Assembly: GCA_002431805.1 (NCBI GenBank)
Contig: DJEE01000122.1
Location: 36,040 to 73,465 of the forward strand
Direction: 5' to 3'
Origin: Eggerthellaceae bacterium UBA5906
GTDB lineage: Bacteria > Actinomycetota > Coriobacteriia > Coriobacteriales > Eggerthellaceae
DNA length: 37,426 nucleotides
Shown here: one piece after another, positions 29,107-37,426 of the stretch
How positions within the stretch are numbered: position 1 is the first letter of the stretch
How the letters are laid out: every line of letters begins with the position of its first letter
Program-made: the position numbers and the translations under genes
Notes under the pieces: model-generated
The model's input: the letters and a program-made list of their open reading frames with translations, nothing else
Database searches by the model: none
What the model was told of the DNA's origin: nothing

Positions 29107-31902
29107 ATGGCCCGTCGCAACATAGAGCTTATCCTTCTGCTGGTAGCCGCGCCCGTAGTAGCGCTGCTGTTCGTCATGATTGCCATCAACGAAGGCCAGC
29201 AGGTCAACTTCGACTCGCTGAGCGTGCCTATCGGCATTTTCGCCGCCTTCGTGGTGGCTCACCTTGCCGTGCGCAAGCTTGCCCCCGGCGCCGACCCGGC
29301 GCTGCTGCCCATCGCGTTTTCGCTTTCGGGCATCGGCATCGCCTTCATCACGCGCATCGCCCCGTTCACCGACGCGCCCAACATGGCGCAAGGCCAGGTG
29401 GTGTGGCTGTTCGTGGGCGTCGGCTGCATGATTGCCGTGCTCTTGTTGTTCCGCAACCTAGATAAGGTGGCCAACTTCAAGTACACGCTTATGCTGGTGG
29501 GCATCATCTTGCTGCTTTCGCCGCTTATCCCGGGACTAGGCCAGGAAATCTACGGCAGCCGCATTTGGCTGCACATCGGCGGTTTCTCCTTCCAACCTGG
29601 TGAAATAGCAAAAATCGTTATCGTGCTGTTCATGGCAAGCTACCTGGCGGAAAACCGCGAGCTGCTGTCCGTGTTCACCGTGCGCATGGGGCCGCTGCGC
29701 CTTCCCGACATCCGCTCGCTTCTGCCGCTTCTGCTTATGTGGGGCGTGGCCATGCTCATCGTGGTGTTCGAGAAGGACCTCGGCAGTGCCATGGTGTTCT
29801 TCTTCGTGTTCCTGCTGATGCTCTACGTTGCAACGGGAAAGAAGTTTTACCTGGTCATCGGCTTAGGATTGATGGCTATCGGCGGCGTTGCGGCCTTCAT
29901 GGCGTTCGGTCACGTGCAGGTGCGCGTGAACACCTGGCTTGACCCGTTCTCCGATGCGCAGAACACCGGCTACCAGCTGTGCCAAGCGCTGTACTCCATT
30001 GCCGACGGCGACCTGTTCGGTGTGGGCCTTGGCAACGGCCTTGCCGGCGGCACCGACGCGTTCTCCGCCATCCCTGTTGTGGAAAGTGACTTCATCTTCG
30101 CCGACATCGCCGAGGAAATCGGTCTTCTGGGCGCCTCGGGCGTGCTGCTGCTGTTCCTGTGCTTCGCCATCCGTGGCTTTTTGACCGCCGCGCGCGCGAA
30201 GTCTGACGTGTCCAGCTTCGTGGCCGTGGGCCTGACCAGCATGATCGTGCTGCAAGCGTTCATCATCGTGGGCGGCGTCACGCGTGTCATCCCGCTGACG
30301 GGCCTGACGCTTCCGTTCATCAGTCAAGGCGGCTCTTCACTCCTGGGCAGCTTCATCATCGTGGGCTTTTTGCTGCGCGCGGGCGACGAGGCCACCGGCA
30401 TTGAAGCGGAAATGCTGAACGGCACCACGTCGTCCTTGCACTCCAACAGCGTACTTGGCCGCATCAGCCTGGGCAAACGCCTTACGCACTCCATGCTGTT
30501 CTGCAGCGCGCTGTTCGCCATTTTGGTTGCCAACCTCACCATGATCATGGTGGTGCAGGCCGACAGCTACCAAAGCATGCCCGGCAACAACCACACACTG
30601 GCTAAAGAGGCGAAAAGCGAGCGCGGCACCATTTCAACGTACGACGGCATCGTGCTGGCACGCAGCGTCGTTGACGACGACGGCAGCTACGAGCGCATCT
30701 ACCCTGCGGGCGATTTGGCATCGCACGTGGTGGGTTACGTGTCGCAGCAATACGGCACCTCAGGCATCGAAGACGCGTATAACGACACGCTCAAGGGCCA
30801 AGAGAACTTCGCCACCTGGACCGACGTGCTCAACGACATGGCCGGCGTTGGCACGGCCGGCAACGACGTGACGCTTACCATCAACTCGAAGATTCAGCAG
30901 GCCGCGCAAGATGCGCTTGACGGCGAAAAGGGCGCTGCGGTGGTTATGGATCCGAAAACGGGCGCCATCCTAGCCATGGCCAGCGCACCCACGTACGACG
31001 CCGCCGACTTCGAGCAGGTAATCGCGCAGGCAAACGCCAACAGCTCCGACTCGTCGCTCATCAACCGCGCCACGGGCAACCTGTACGCCCCCGGTTCCAC
31101 GTTCAAGATGGTCACGCTTTCAACGGCGCTAGAAGACAACGTGGCAAGCGAAACCACCACGTTCTCCTCGCCCGGCACCATCGACATTGGCAACGCCAAC
31201 GTGTCGAACTTCAACCACACGAACTACGGCACGCAAACGCTTGAGCAGGCAACCTGGTGGTCGGCGAACACGGTGTACGGCCAGCTAGGCGTGCAAATTG
31301 GCGCCGACAAGCTGGTGGCGGGCGCCGAGGCGTTCGGCTTCAACCAAACGTTCGACTTCCCACTGGTTATGTACACGTCGCTTATGGCCGACCCCAGCGA
31401 AATGACCGAATGGGAAACCGCCTGGGCCGCTGCAGGCGAGCCGGTGAACCCCATGAACCATGAAAGCCCGGCTGGCCCGCAGGCTACCGTGCTGCAGATG
31501 GCCATGGTGGGAAGCGCCATCGCCAACGACGGCGTGGAGATGAAACCTTACTTGGTTGACGGCATCTACAACGCCAACGGCGAGCGCAGCTTCACCGCGC
31601 AGCCCGAAAAGCTGCGCACGTCCATTAGCTCCGACACGGCAAAGCGCGTGCGCGAGATTTTAAAGGGCGTGGTGAAGAGAGGCACCGGCACCGCTGCGCA
31701 GATCGACGGCGTTGAGGTTGCCGGCAAAACCGGCACCGCCGAGAAAGCGAACAGCAACGACAGCTGGTTTGTGGGCATGGCACCCGCAGACGACGCCGGC
31801 GTTGTGGTGGCCGTGGTCATCGAAGATGGCGACGAGGGCGTGGGCACCCAAAAAGCTCATGATATTTTGCAAACTGCTTTGGAAGTTCAAGGCCTGTTAT
31901 AG
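29107..31902 (+). CDS. RodA/FtsW glycosyltransferase fused to a penicillin-binding transpeptidase
   Basis: A single 931-residue chain combines what are two adjacent genes, rodA and pbpA, in most actinobacteria. Residues about 1-435 are a SEDS glycan polymerase with about ten helices and the family motifs VNTWLDPFSD, GLGNGLAGG, ESDFIFADIAEEIGLLG and LPFISQGGSSLL. A joining helix lies near 460-485. Residues about 490-931 form an extracytoplasmic class B PBP: dimerisation region RGTISTYDGIVLA, then catalytic SxxK (S664, K667, in APGSTFK), SxN (S719-A-N721) and KTG (K874). All catalytic residues are intact, so it should polymerise and crosslink peptidoglycan in one polypeptide. No frameshift or stop separates the halves. 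Located between the phosphatase and PASTA kinase genes that likely regulate it. Confidence 0.93.
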   Translation: MARRNIELILLLVAAPVVALLFVMIAINEGQQVNFDSLSVPIGIFAAFVVAHLAVRKLAPGADPALLPIAFSLSGIGIAFITRIAPFTDAPNMAQGQVVWLFVGVGCMIAVLLLFRNLDKVANFKYTLMLVGIILLLSPLIPGLGQEIYGSRIWLHIGGFSFQPGEIAKIVIVLFMASYLAENRELLSVFTVRMGPLRLPDIRSLLPLLLMWGVAMLIVVFEKDLGSAMVFFFVFLLMLYVATGKKFYLVIGLGLMAIGGVAAFMAFGHVQVRVNTWLDPFSDAQNTGYQLCQALYSIADGDLFGVGLGNGLAGGTDAFSAIPVVESDFIFADIAEEIGLLGASGVLLLFLCFAIRGFLTAARAKSDVSSFVAVGLTSMIVLQAFIIVGGVTRVIPLTGLTLPFISQGGSSLLGSFIIVGFLLRAGDEATGIEAEMLNGTTSSLHSNSVLGRISLGKRLTHSMLFCSALFAILVANLTMIMVVQADSYQSMPGNNHTLAKEAKSERGTISTYDGIVLARSVVDDDGSYERIYPAGDLASHVVGYVSQQYGTSGIEDAYNDTLKGQENFATWTDVLNDMAGVGTAGNDVTLTINSKIQQAAQDALDGEKGAAVVMDPKTGAILAMASAPTYDAADFEQVIAQANANSSDSSLINRATGNLYAPGSTFKMVTLSTALEDNVASETTTFSSPGTIDIGNANVSNFNHTNYGTQTLEQATWWSANTVYGQLGVQIGADKLVAGAEAFGFNQTFDFPLVMYTSLMADPSEMTEWETAWAAAGEPVNPMNHESPAGPQATVLQMAMVGSAIANDGVEMKPYLVDGIYNANGERSFTAQPEKLRTSISSDTAKRVREILKGVVKRGTGTAAQIDGVEVAGKTGTAEKANSNDSWFVGMAPADDAGVVVAVVIEDGDEGVGTQKAHDILQTALEVQGLL

Positions 31903-31977
31903 ATAAAGTGTGCGCGGCGCGGTACTATGAGGATTACTCAAAATACCGCCCAGCATGTGACCTAAAGGAGTTCAAAC

Positions 31978-34026
31978 GTGACCGGAAACATGATCGGCAG
32001 GGTGTTCAACAACCGCTACCAAATTACTGAGCGCATCGGCATCGGTGGCATGGCCGAGGTGTACCGTGCGCAAGACAACGTCTTAGGTCGTTTGGTTGCG
32101 GTCAAAGTGATGTTGCCCCAATACGCCGCAGACCAAAGCTTTACCCAACGCTTCAAGCAGGAAGCCGCAAGCGCCGCCAACCTGCAAAGCCCCTACATCG
32201 TGAACGTGTACGACTGGGGTCAGGACGAGGGCACGTACTATATTGTCATGGAATACGTGCGCGGTTCTGACCTGAAAACCGCCATCAACCAGCGCGGCGC
32301 CATCAACCAGCGCAAAGTTGCCGAAATCGGCAGCCAGGTATGCCAGGCGCTTTCCGTGGCTCACGGCCTTGACATCATCCATCGCGACATCAAGCCGCAG
32401 AACATCATGGTGCAGCCCGACGGCAACGTGAAGGTCATGGACTTCGGCATCGCACGTGCAAAGAACTCTACCAAGGAGCAAACTTCCAGCGTACTGGGCA
32501 CGGCACACTACATCTCGCCCGAGCAGGCGCAAGGCAAAGAGCTCACCGCTGCCAGCGACATTTACTCGCTCGGCATCGTGCTGTACGAGTCCGCCACGGG
32601 CAAGCTGCCCTTCGACGGCCCCGACGCCGTAAGCGTTGCCATGAAGCAGGTGCAGGACGAGCCCGTACCGCCGCGCGAGCTGAACCCTGAGATTGACCCC
32701 TCACTTGAAGCCATCATCATGAAGGCCATGGCGAAAAACCCCATGGACCGTTTTGCCACCGCAAAGGAAATGCGCTCGGCGCTCAACGACTACCTGGCCG
32801 GCCGCCCCGTGGTGCTTGGCGGCGGATTCACCAGCGCGCAAACGCAGGTCATGGGCGGCGTGGTGCCTCCCATCAGCCCCATGGGCGACGGCACTGCCGT
32901 TATGCCCGCTGTGGGCGGCCAGCAGCACAACGGTGCGAACAGCTCGCAAAACCACTCCTACAACACCAACAACACCGTGCCGAACAAGAAGGGCAAAAAG
33001 ATTGCCGCCGTGGTAGGTGCCGTTGTTGCCGTGATTGCGCTTATTGCCATTGCAGCGTTCGCGCTAGGCGGAAACTCCGAAAGCAAAGACCTTATCGAGG
33101 TACCCGACGTTACGGGCCAAACGCTCGACCAGGCGAAAAGCGCTATCCAGTCCGCAGGCTTTAAGGTGGGCAACGTACAGCAAACCTACTCCGACAAGGT
33201 TGACTCGGGCAAGGTCATAAGCCAAGACCCTGCCGGCAAGTCGAAAAAGGCCAAGGGCACTAGCGTGAACCTGACGGTATCGCAAGGCACGCAGGAAATC
33301 GAAGTGCCTGACCTTACTGGCAAAACCGCAGATGAAGCAAAGAAACTGTTGCAAGCGAACGGCTTGAAGTACAAAGCGGGCACCGCCGAATACTCCGACA
33401 GCGTTGAGAAGGACCATGTGGTGCGCCAAGACGTTTCCGCAGGTTCCAAGGTTGCCAAAGACACCGTGGTCACCTACTACCTGTCCCTTGGCTCCGAAGG
33501 TTCCACCGTCCCCGACGTTACGGGCCAAAGCCGCAGCGCCGCAACCACCACGCTGAACAACGCCGGCTTCTACGTAACGGTTGACGAACAGTATTCCGAC
33601 ACCGTATCCGAAGGCGTGGTTATCAGCCAAACGCCCACCAGCGGCAGCAAGCTAAAAGCTGACGGCACGGTAAACATCGTGGTATCGAAGGGCAAAGAAA
33701 GCAAAGCGGTAAGCGTGCCGAGCGTTGTGGGCCAGTCCGAAGGCTCCGCTATGACCACGCTGAACAACTTAGGCTTCACCGTTACCACCGAATACCAGGC
33801 CAGCAGCTCTGTGTCGCAAGGCAACGTTATCAGCCAAACGCCCACCAGCGGCACCGAGCTTGACCCCGGCAAAACCGTGCACCTGGTAATCAGCACCGGT
33901 TCGAGTTCCTCGAGCAACAACAGCAGCACCGACAGCAACAGCTCCACCAACGGCGGTAGCGGCAGCAACAGCTCCACCAACGGCGGCTCCTCCGCCAATG
34001 GCGGCAACGGTAGCAGCAACTACTAG
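31978..34026 (+). CDS. pknB: PASTA-domain Ser/Thr protein kinase (PknB-like)
   Basis: The 682-residue membrane kinase senses peptidoglycan. The kinase domain is at about residues 14-275: glycine loop IGIGGMAEVY, ATP lysine K43, HRD at 135-137, DFG at D155, and GTAHYISPEQ in the activation segment. After a linker comes a transmembrane helix (about 342-363). Four extracellular PASTA repeats of about 66 residues run from 374 to about 640, each opening with a VPDVTGQ-like motif (VPDVTGQ, VPDLTGK, VPDVTGQ, VPSVVGQ). A Ser/Asn/Gly-only tail of about 40 residues ends the protein. GTG start with AAAGGAG 7 bases upstream. Last gene of the fha operon, 75 bases after the RodA-PBP fusion; no separate pknA is present. 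Confidence 0.95.
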   Translation: MTGNMIGRVFNNRYQITERIGIGGMAEVYRAQDNVLGRLVAVKVMLPQYAADQSFTQRFKQEAASAANLQSPYIVNVYDWGQDEGTYYIVMEYVRGSDLKTAINQRGAINQRKVAEIGSQVCQALSVAHGLDIIHRDIKPQNIMVQPDGNVKVMDFGIARAKNSTKEQTSSVLGTAHYISPEQAQGKELTAASDIYSLGIVLYESATGKLPFDGPDAVSVAMKQVQDEPVPPRELNPEIDPSLEAIIMKAMAKNPMDRFATAKEMRSALNDYLAGRPVVLGGGFTSAQTQVMGGVVPPISPMGDGTAVMPAVGGQQHNGANSSQNHSYNTNNTVPNKKGKKIAAVVGAVVAVIALIAIAAFALGGNSESKDLIEVPDVTGQTLDQAKSAIQSAGFKVGNVQQTYSDKVDSGKVISQDPAGKSKKAKGTSVNLTVSQGTQEIEVPDLTGKTADEAKKLLQANGLKYKAGTAEYSDSVEKDHVVRQDVSAGSKVAKDTVVTYYLSLGSEGSTVPDVTGQSRSAATTTLNNAGFYVTVDEQYSDTVSEGVVISQTPTSGSKLKADGTVNIVVSKGKESKAVSVPSVVGQSEGSAMTTLNNLGFTVTTEYQASSSVSQGNVISQTPTSGTELDPGKTVHLVISTGSSSSSNNSSTDSNSSTNGGSGSNSSTNGGSSANGGNGSSNY

Positions 34027-34053
34027 CACACCAGCAGCACCACTCACTCACGC

Positions 34054-34089
34054 CATAAGAAAAGCCCCGTGTACGGGGCTTTTCTTATG
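34054..34089. terminator. Bidirectional intrinsic terminator
   Basis: A perfect 16-bp stem, CATAAGAAAAGCCCCG with its complement, encloses the loop TGTA. The outer half of each arm gives a T-rich run (CTTTTCTTATG) on both strands. It separates the convergent PASTA kinase and GGDEF/EAL genes. Confidence 0.9.
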
Positions 34090-34095
34090 TATCGG

Positions 34096-37000
34096 CTATT
34101 TTCCTTCGTCAAGCAACCTGCCAAATTCTTCGCTTTCCATGGGGCGGTAGAAATAGAAGCCTTGCACGTACTGCGCTCCTAGCTTTTGCAGCAGCGCAAC
34201 TTGCCCCTGCGTTTCGGCGCCTTCCACCACAACAGGCACGTCAAGCGCCTTGGCCATGGCAAGAATGGAGCGCACCACCTTCACCCGGCGCGCATCGTTC
34301 TCGAAGTCGTCCTTCACAAACTCGCGATCAAGCTTCAGCGCGTCAATGTCTATGCTACCCAGCATGCCAAGCGAGGAATGGCCTGTGCCAAAATCGTCCA
34401 TATGCACGTGAATACCTAGCTCGTGCAACCGCGCTGTCAGCTTGCTTACCGCGCTGCTGCCACCGGTGCACGACGATTCGGTTATCTCCACGCGAATGCA
34501 CTCGGCGGGCACTCCATACTTTTCCAGCAGCTCCATCAGGCAATCAGCCACGTCAAACGACAGCACGTCAACACGCGACACGTTGACGGAAACCGGCACG
34601 CACCGCTTACCAGCTGCAAGGCGTTCGCCTAAGCGCGCGAGCACTTGGTCCCAAATAAGCTTATCCAGCATAGAGATAAGACCCGTTTCCTCAAGCGCGG
34701 GCACAAACTCGGCCGGCGACACAAACGTTCCGTCGGTTCGACGCCACCGAGCAAGCGCCTCGCATCCCACAATGGCGCCGCTTGCAACTTCAACTTGCGG
34801 CTGTAGGTAGAACAACAGCTCGTTGTTGGCCAACGCGTGCTCAAAACCGCCGATAAGCTGGCGGTTATACCCCGCGCGCTGATATTCCGTGGTGCGGAAC
34901 ATCCTTACGCGATCACCCACCATTTGCTTGGCGCCTTTCGCCGCAAACCGCGCATATTCGTACTGATGCTGCCCCACCGGCTCGTCAACATCCACGCGAT
35001 ACACGCCCATGGCCGGCAAAAAGTCCAGCGAATCGCTGAACGTCGCGATGAGCGTTTTCAGTCGCACGTACATCGTGTTGATAACATCCAGGTCAAACGG
35101 CACGAGCACGCAGAAGTCGTCCTGACCCCAGTACCCGCATACGCAGCAATAATCGTCCTCAAACGCCCGTAGCAGCGCACCTACTTCGGCTAGCATAGCG
35201 TCACCGCGGTCGCGCCCGTACCATTCGTTGAAAATAGTCATGCGGCCAAGATCGATTTTCACCATGGCCCAACTTACCGCAAGATCGCTTTCGCGGAAAC
35301 GCGCTGCCTCGTCCAAAAACCAGCTGCCGATAAGCAAGCCCGTCAACCGGTCAAAGCGGCTTTTATCCTCTGCACGCATAAGCTGCGCCGCATTCGCTTC
35401 GCTAAACAGCTCTTCGGTAGCAACCTCTACACGGCGGTCTATCTCGCGAATAACCTTGGCGGGTTGCACCAGCACGCGCGGGTAATGCAAAGAAGCCACA
35501 CTCACCTCTACGCAGACGCGTTCGCTTCCGATAAGCACGGGCTCGGAAAGCACGCTGCGCAGCTTTTCCTCAAACGCCACGGTGTCCGCTTCCGTTGCAT
35601 CGTCGGCCACCACAACAAGCTTCACGCCGCGCGAGCGGAACATGCGCGCCGCAGCCCGCATGCGCGACACGATGCGCCCGGTAATCTCGGAAATCACGTG
35701 ATCACCTGCATCGTAGCCGAACTTGCGGTTTATCTCGGAAATGTGGTTGATTTTCAACCCAACCAGCCCAACGGCACAGCCGCGCATGCGCGATTCGCCC
35801 AAGGCCGCCACCAACCCGCGATAGTTCCCCAAGCCCGTAGCCGGGTCAGTCACCTCTGCGGCGCTGCGGTTGATAATGTAGCCCGCGTACAGCGTAGGCA
35901 TGCCATCGGAGCCTTCCAGGCGAAAACCGCGCGACTCGCACAGCACGTACTTGCCGGAAATATCCTTTGCACGGTATTGAATGCGGTGGCTGTGCATCTC
36001 GCCGCTGGTCATGCGCTCAATGCCTGCTCGCACATGCTCGCGGTCATCGGGATGGATAACCTCTAGCCACACGGGAATGGGGTCGTGCACATGCTCGCAC
36101 GGCAAGCCGAAATCACGCAAGGCAAGCGGCGACCAGTGACTTTCCCGCGTGTCAACGTTGTACACAAGCGGATAGCAGCCCTCCGACGCCATGGAAAGCG
36201 CCTCGAACACGCGATTATCCAGGTCGTCAAGCACATACGACGTGCGCCTGCCGGTATTTTGCGCCGAGGCGTGCTTGTGCGTGAGCTTGTAATCGTACAT
36301 TTTGCGATCGGCATCAAGCGTGGTTTGCCGCCGATCGTCCCCACGCGCAGGGTCGGCAATAGAGCAGCCGTAGCTAAACGAGAACTCCTGCGCAGCACCG
36401 GTTGTGCGACTAGCTTCGATAAGCTGCGCGCGACACGCCTCAAGGCGACGCTCCATATCCGTTTCCGTGGAAACGGGCGACAACACCACAAACTCGTCGC
36501 CACCAATGCGGAAAATCTCTTCGGGGCGTTTGCAGCATTCCCGCAAGTGGTCGCATACCGTTTTGATGTAGCGGTTGCCCTCCGAGTGGCCAAAACGATC
36601 GTTGCACGACTTCAGATTGTCAATGTCAACGAACGCGGTTACAAACGGCTTCCCGTGCTCCCAATACACTTCAACCGCACGGTCAAAAGATGCCCGGTTG
36701 CCCACGCCGGTAAGCGCGTCAACGTACGCACGGTGCTCCAGGGCGCGCTTTTGCTCCAAAAGCTCCGACACGGCAGCGTTTAACTGCAAGATATAGTTAC
36801 CGGAAAACTCCTGGTCACGGTGTTCGTCGGAATCAGACGTGAACGCCTGGGCCAGCGTGAACGTTTGCGAAAGGTTGCCTTTAATCTCATCAAGCGACGG
36901 TAGCAGCGGATTGTCGGCATCAAAACGGGAGGCGTCTAGGGCCTCAATCCTGCCATCCGCAAGATCGTAGGCAAGTTTTTGCCCTTCGCGAATGTACTCA

Positions 37001-37209
37001 CCAAGCTTCACCAGACGCTGGCCAAGCGCACGCTGGCTTTCGGGAAGCGCTTCCACATCAAGTTCCGCACGCGTCACATCATCGCGCAGCAGCACGTCAA
37101 CGTACGACTCAAGCGTTGATTCCGTTCGCACGTCGGTGGCTGCAGCATCATGCAGCAAAGCAGTCTCACAACCGTCAGCTGCCATAGGTTCGCGCTTGTT
37201 TTTCGGCAT
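34096..37209 (-). CDS. GGDEF-PAS-GGDEF-GGDEF-EAL cyclic-di-GMP protein
   Basis: The 1037-residue soluble protein has a helical N-terminus of about 150 residues, then a first GGDEF domain (about 160-310) with an intact active motif (RIGGDEF, G236-F240). A PAS-like domain follows at about 325-455, with the HPDDREHVRAGIERM segment. Two further GGDEF-like domains, about 460-625 and 630-790, are degenerate: RSRGVKL and YWGQDDF replace the motif. The C-terminal EAL phosphodiesterase domain (about 795-1035) keeps its catalytic residues: E817-A-L, ITESSC, D938-D939-FGTG, LKLDREFV and VVEGAET. Both synthesis and breakdown of c-di-GMP are thus possible. The ATG at 37209 follows AAAGGGG; an upstream Met at 37260 is rejected. 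No membrane segment is seen. Confidence 0.9.
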   Translation of the reverse strand: MPKNKREPMAADGCETALLHDAAATDVRTESTLESYVDVLLRDDVTRAELDVEALPESQRALGQRLVKLGEYIREGQKLAYDLADGRIEALDASRFDADNPLLPSLDEIKGNLSQTFTLAQAFTSDSDEHRDQEFSGNYILQLNAAVSELLEQKRALEHRAYVDALTGVGNRASFDRAVEVYWEHGKPFVTAFVDIDNLKSCNDRFGHSEGNRYIKTVCDHLRECCKRPEEIFRIGGDEFVVLSPVSTETDMERRLEACRAQLIEASRTTGAAQEFSFSYGCSIADPARGDDRRQTTLDADRKMYDYKLTHKHASAQNTGRRTSYVLDDLDNRVFEALSMASEGCYPLVYNVDTRESHWSPLALRDFGLPCEHVHDPIPVWLEVIHPDDREHVRAGIERMTSGEMHSHRIQYRAKDISGKYVLCESRGFRLEGSDGMPTLYAGYIINRSAAEVTDPATGLGNYRGLVAALGESRMRGCAVGLVGLKINHISEINRKFGYDAGDHVISEITGRIVSRMRAAARMFRSRGVKLVVVADDATEADTVAFEEKLRSVLSEPVLIGSERVCVEVSVASLHYPRVLVQPAKVIREIDRRVEVATEELFSEANAAQLMRAEDKSRFDRLTGLLIGSWFLDEAARFRESDLAVSWAMVKIDLGRMTIFNEWYGRDRGDAMLAEVGALLRAFEDDYCCVCGYWGQDDFCVLVPFDLDVINTMYVRLKTLIATFSDSLDFLPAMGVYRVDVDEPVGQHQYEYARFAAKGAKQMVGDRVRMFRTTEYQRAGYNRQLIGGFEHALANNELLFYLQPQVEVASGAIVGCEALARWRRTDGTFVSPAEFVPALEETGLISMLDKLIWDQVLARLGERLAAGKRCVPVSVNVSRVDVLSFDVADCLMELLEKYGVPAECIRVEITESSCTGGSSAVSKLTARLHELGIHVHMDDFGTGHSSLGMLGSIDIDALKLDREFVKDDFENDARRVKVVRSILAMAKALDVPVVVEGAETQGQVALLQKLGAQYVQGFYFYRPMESEEFGRLLDEGK

Positions 37210-37356
37210 CTTATCCCCTTTATGGACCGTTAACACGCCAAGCAACAGCGAATCCCCCACGCGTCGCTTTCTTCAACCTTAACCCTTCTAATTTCATAAT
37301 TGTATTGCTAGAAACACCATATCAGACGAGAATTTTCAAAAACGAAAAATTAGGTG

Positions 37357-37385
37357 TTGACTTTCCTTTGAATGGCGAGCATAAT
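37357..37385 (+). promoter_or_regulatory. Sigma-70-type promoter for the tRNA gene
   Basis: TTGACT, a 17-bp spacer and CATAAT precede the tRNA start by about 20 bases. The match to consensus (five of six and five of six) and the spacing are close to ideal, as expected for a stable RNA gene. Confidence 0.85.
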
Positions 37386-37405
37386 AACCGTTGCTGTTTC
37401 AACGT

Positions 37406-37426
37406 GCGCCGTTACCTCAGCTGGAT
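37406..37426 (+). tRNA. tRNA gene, 5' part only
   Basis: The last 21 bases fit the 5' end of a tRNA: a 7-base acceptor arm, T8-A9, D-stem CCTC, A14, and G18-G19 in the D-loop. The gene runs off the window before the anticodon, so the amino acid cannot be assigned. Confidence 0.75.

Overview
The window is a high-GC bacterial chromosome segment. Three things point to an anaerobic gut actinobacterium of class Coriobacteriia, most likely family Eggerthellaceae: a Mo-bis-MGD oxidoreductase and a TorD-type chaperone, a LuxR-type regulator fused to a polytopic membrane domain, and an actinobacterial fhaA-fhaB-pstP-rodA/pbpA-pknB cluster. This placement is by gene content and protein style only; no database search was run.

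Region 1 (1-9557, + strand) is one tight run of genes: the end of a polyamine/opine-type ABC ATPase, two permeases, hydantoinase/oxoprolinase subunits A and B, and a DMSO-reductase-family molybdoenzyme. It looks like an uptake and degradation unit for a small, probably cyclic, amide-containing compound. The B subunit carries a C-terminal domain resembling L-2-amino-thiazoline-4-carboxylate hydrolase. The molybdoenzyme has no Tat signal and no adjacent electron-transfer subunit.

Region 2 (9685-15839) is mixed housekeeping and accessory content: a tiny acidic membrane protein, a pyridoxal/pyridoxamine kinase, an acetamidase/formamidase, an atypical membrane Ser/Thr kinase, a lipoprotein DNA/RNA nuclease and a GtrA-like protein.

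Region 3 (15930-18651, - strand) has visibly lower GC around 15.9-17.6 kb. It holds an acidic orphan protein whose ribosome-binding site lies inside a perfect hairpin, an HNH endonuclease with a probably leaderless start, and an SRAP (HMCES/YedK) protein. Between the SRAP gene and groL are three dyads of the form TTATACG-N11-CGTATAA spaced exactly 52 bp apart, the most striking unexplained signal in the window.

Region 4 (18652-25899) holds a CIRCE-controlled solitary groL, a LOG-family protein, a TorD chaperone cotranscribed with an uncharacterised acidic protein, a small exported protein, and a membrane-LuxR regulator. Downstream is a 151-bp palindromic element with 29-bp arms.

Region 5 (26366-34026, + strand) is the actinobacterial growth and division signalling operon: FhaA, FhaB, PP2C phosphatase, a single RodA-PBP fusion (normally two genes), and a PASTA kinase. 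A bidirectional terminator separates it from a convergent GGDEF-PAS-GGDEF-GGDEF-EAL protein (34096-37209, -). The window ends in the first 21 bases of a tRNA gene preceded by a near-consensus promoter.
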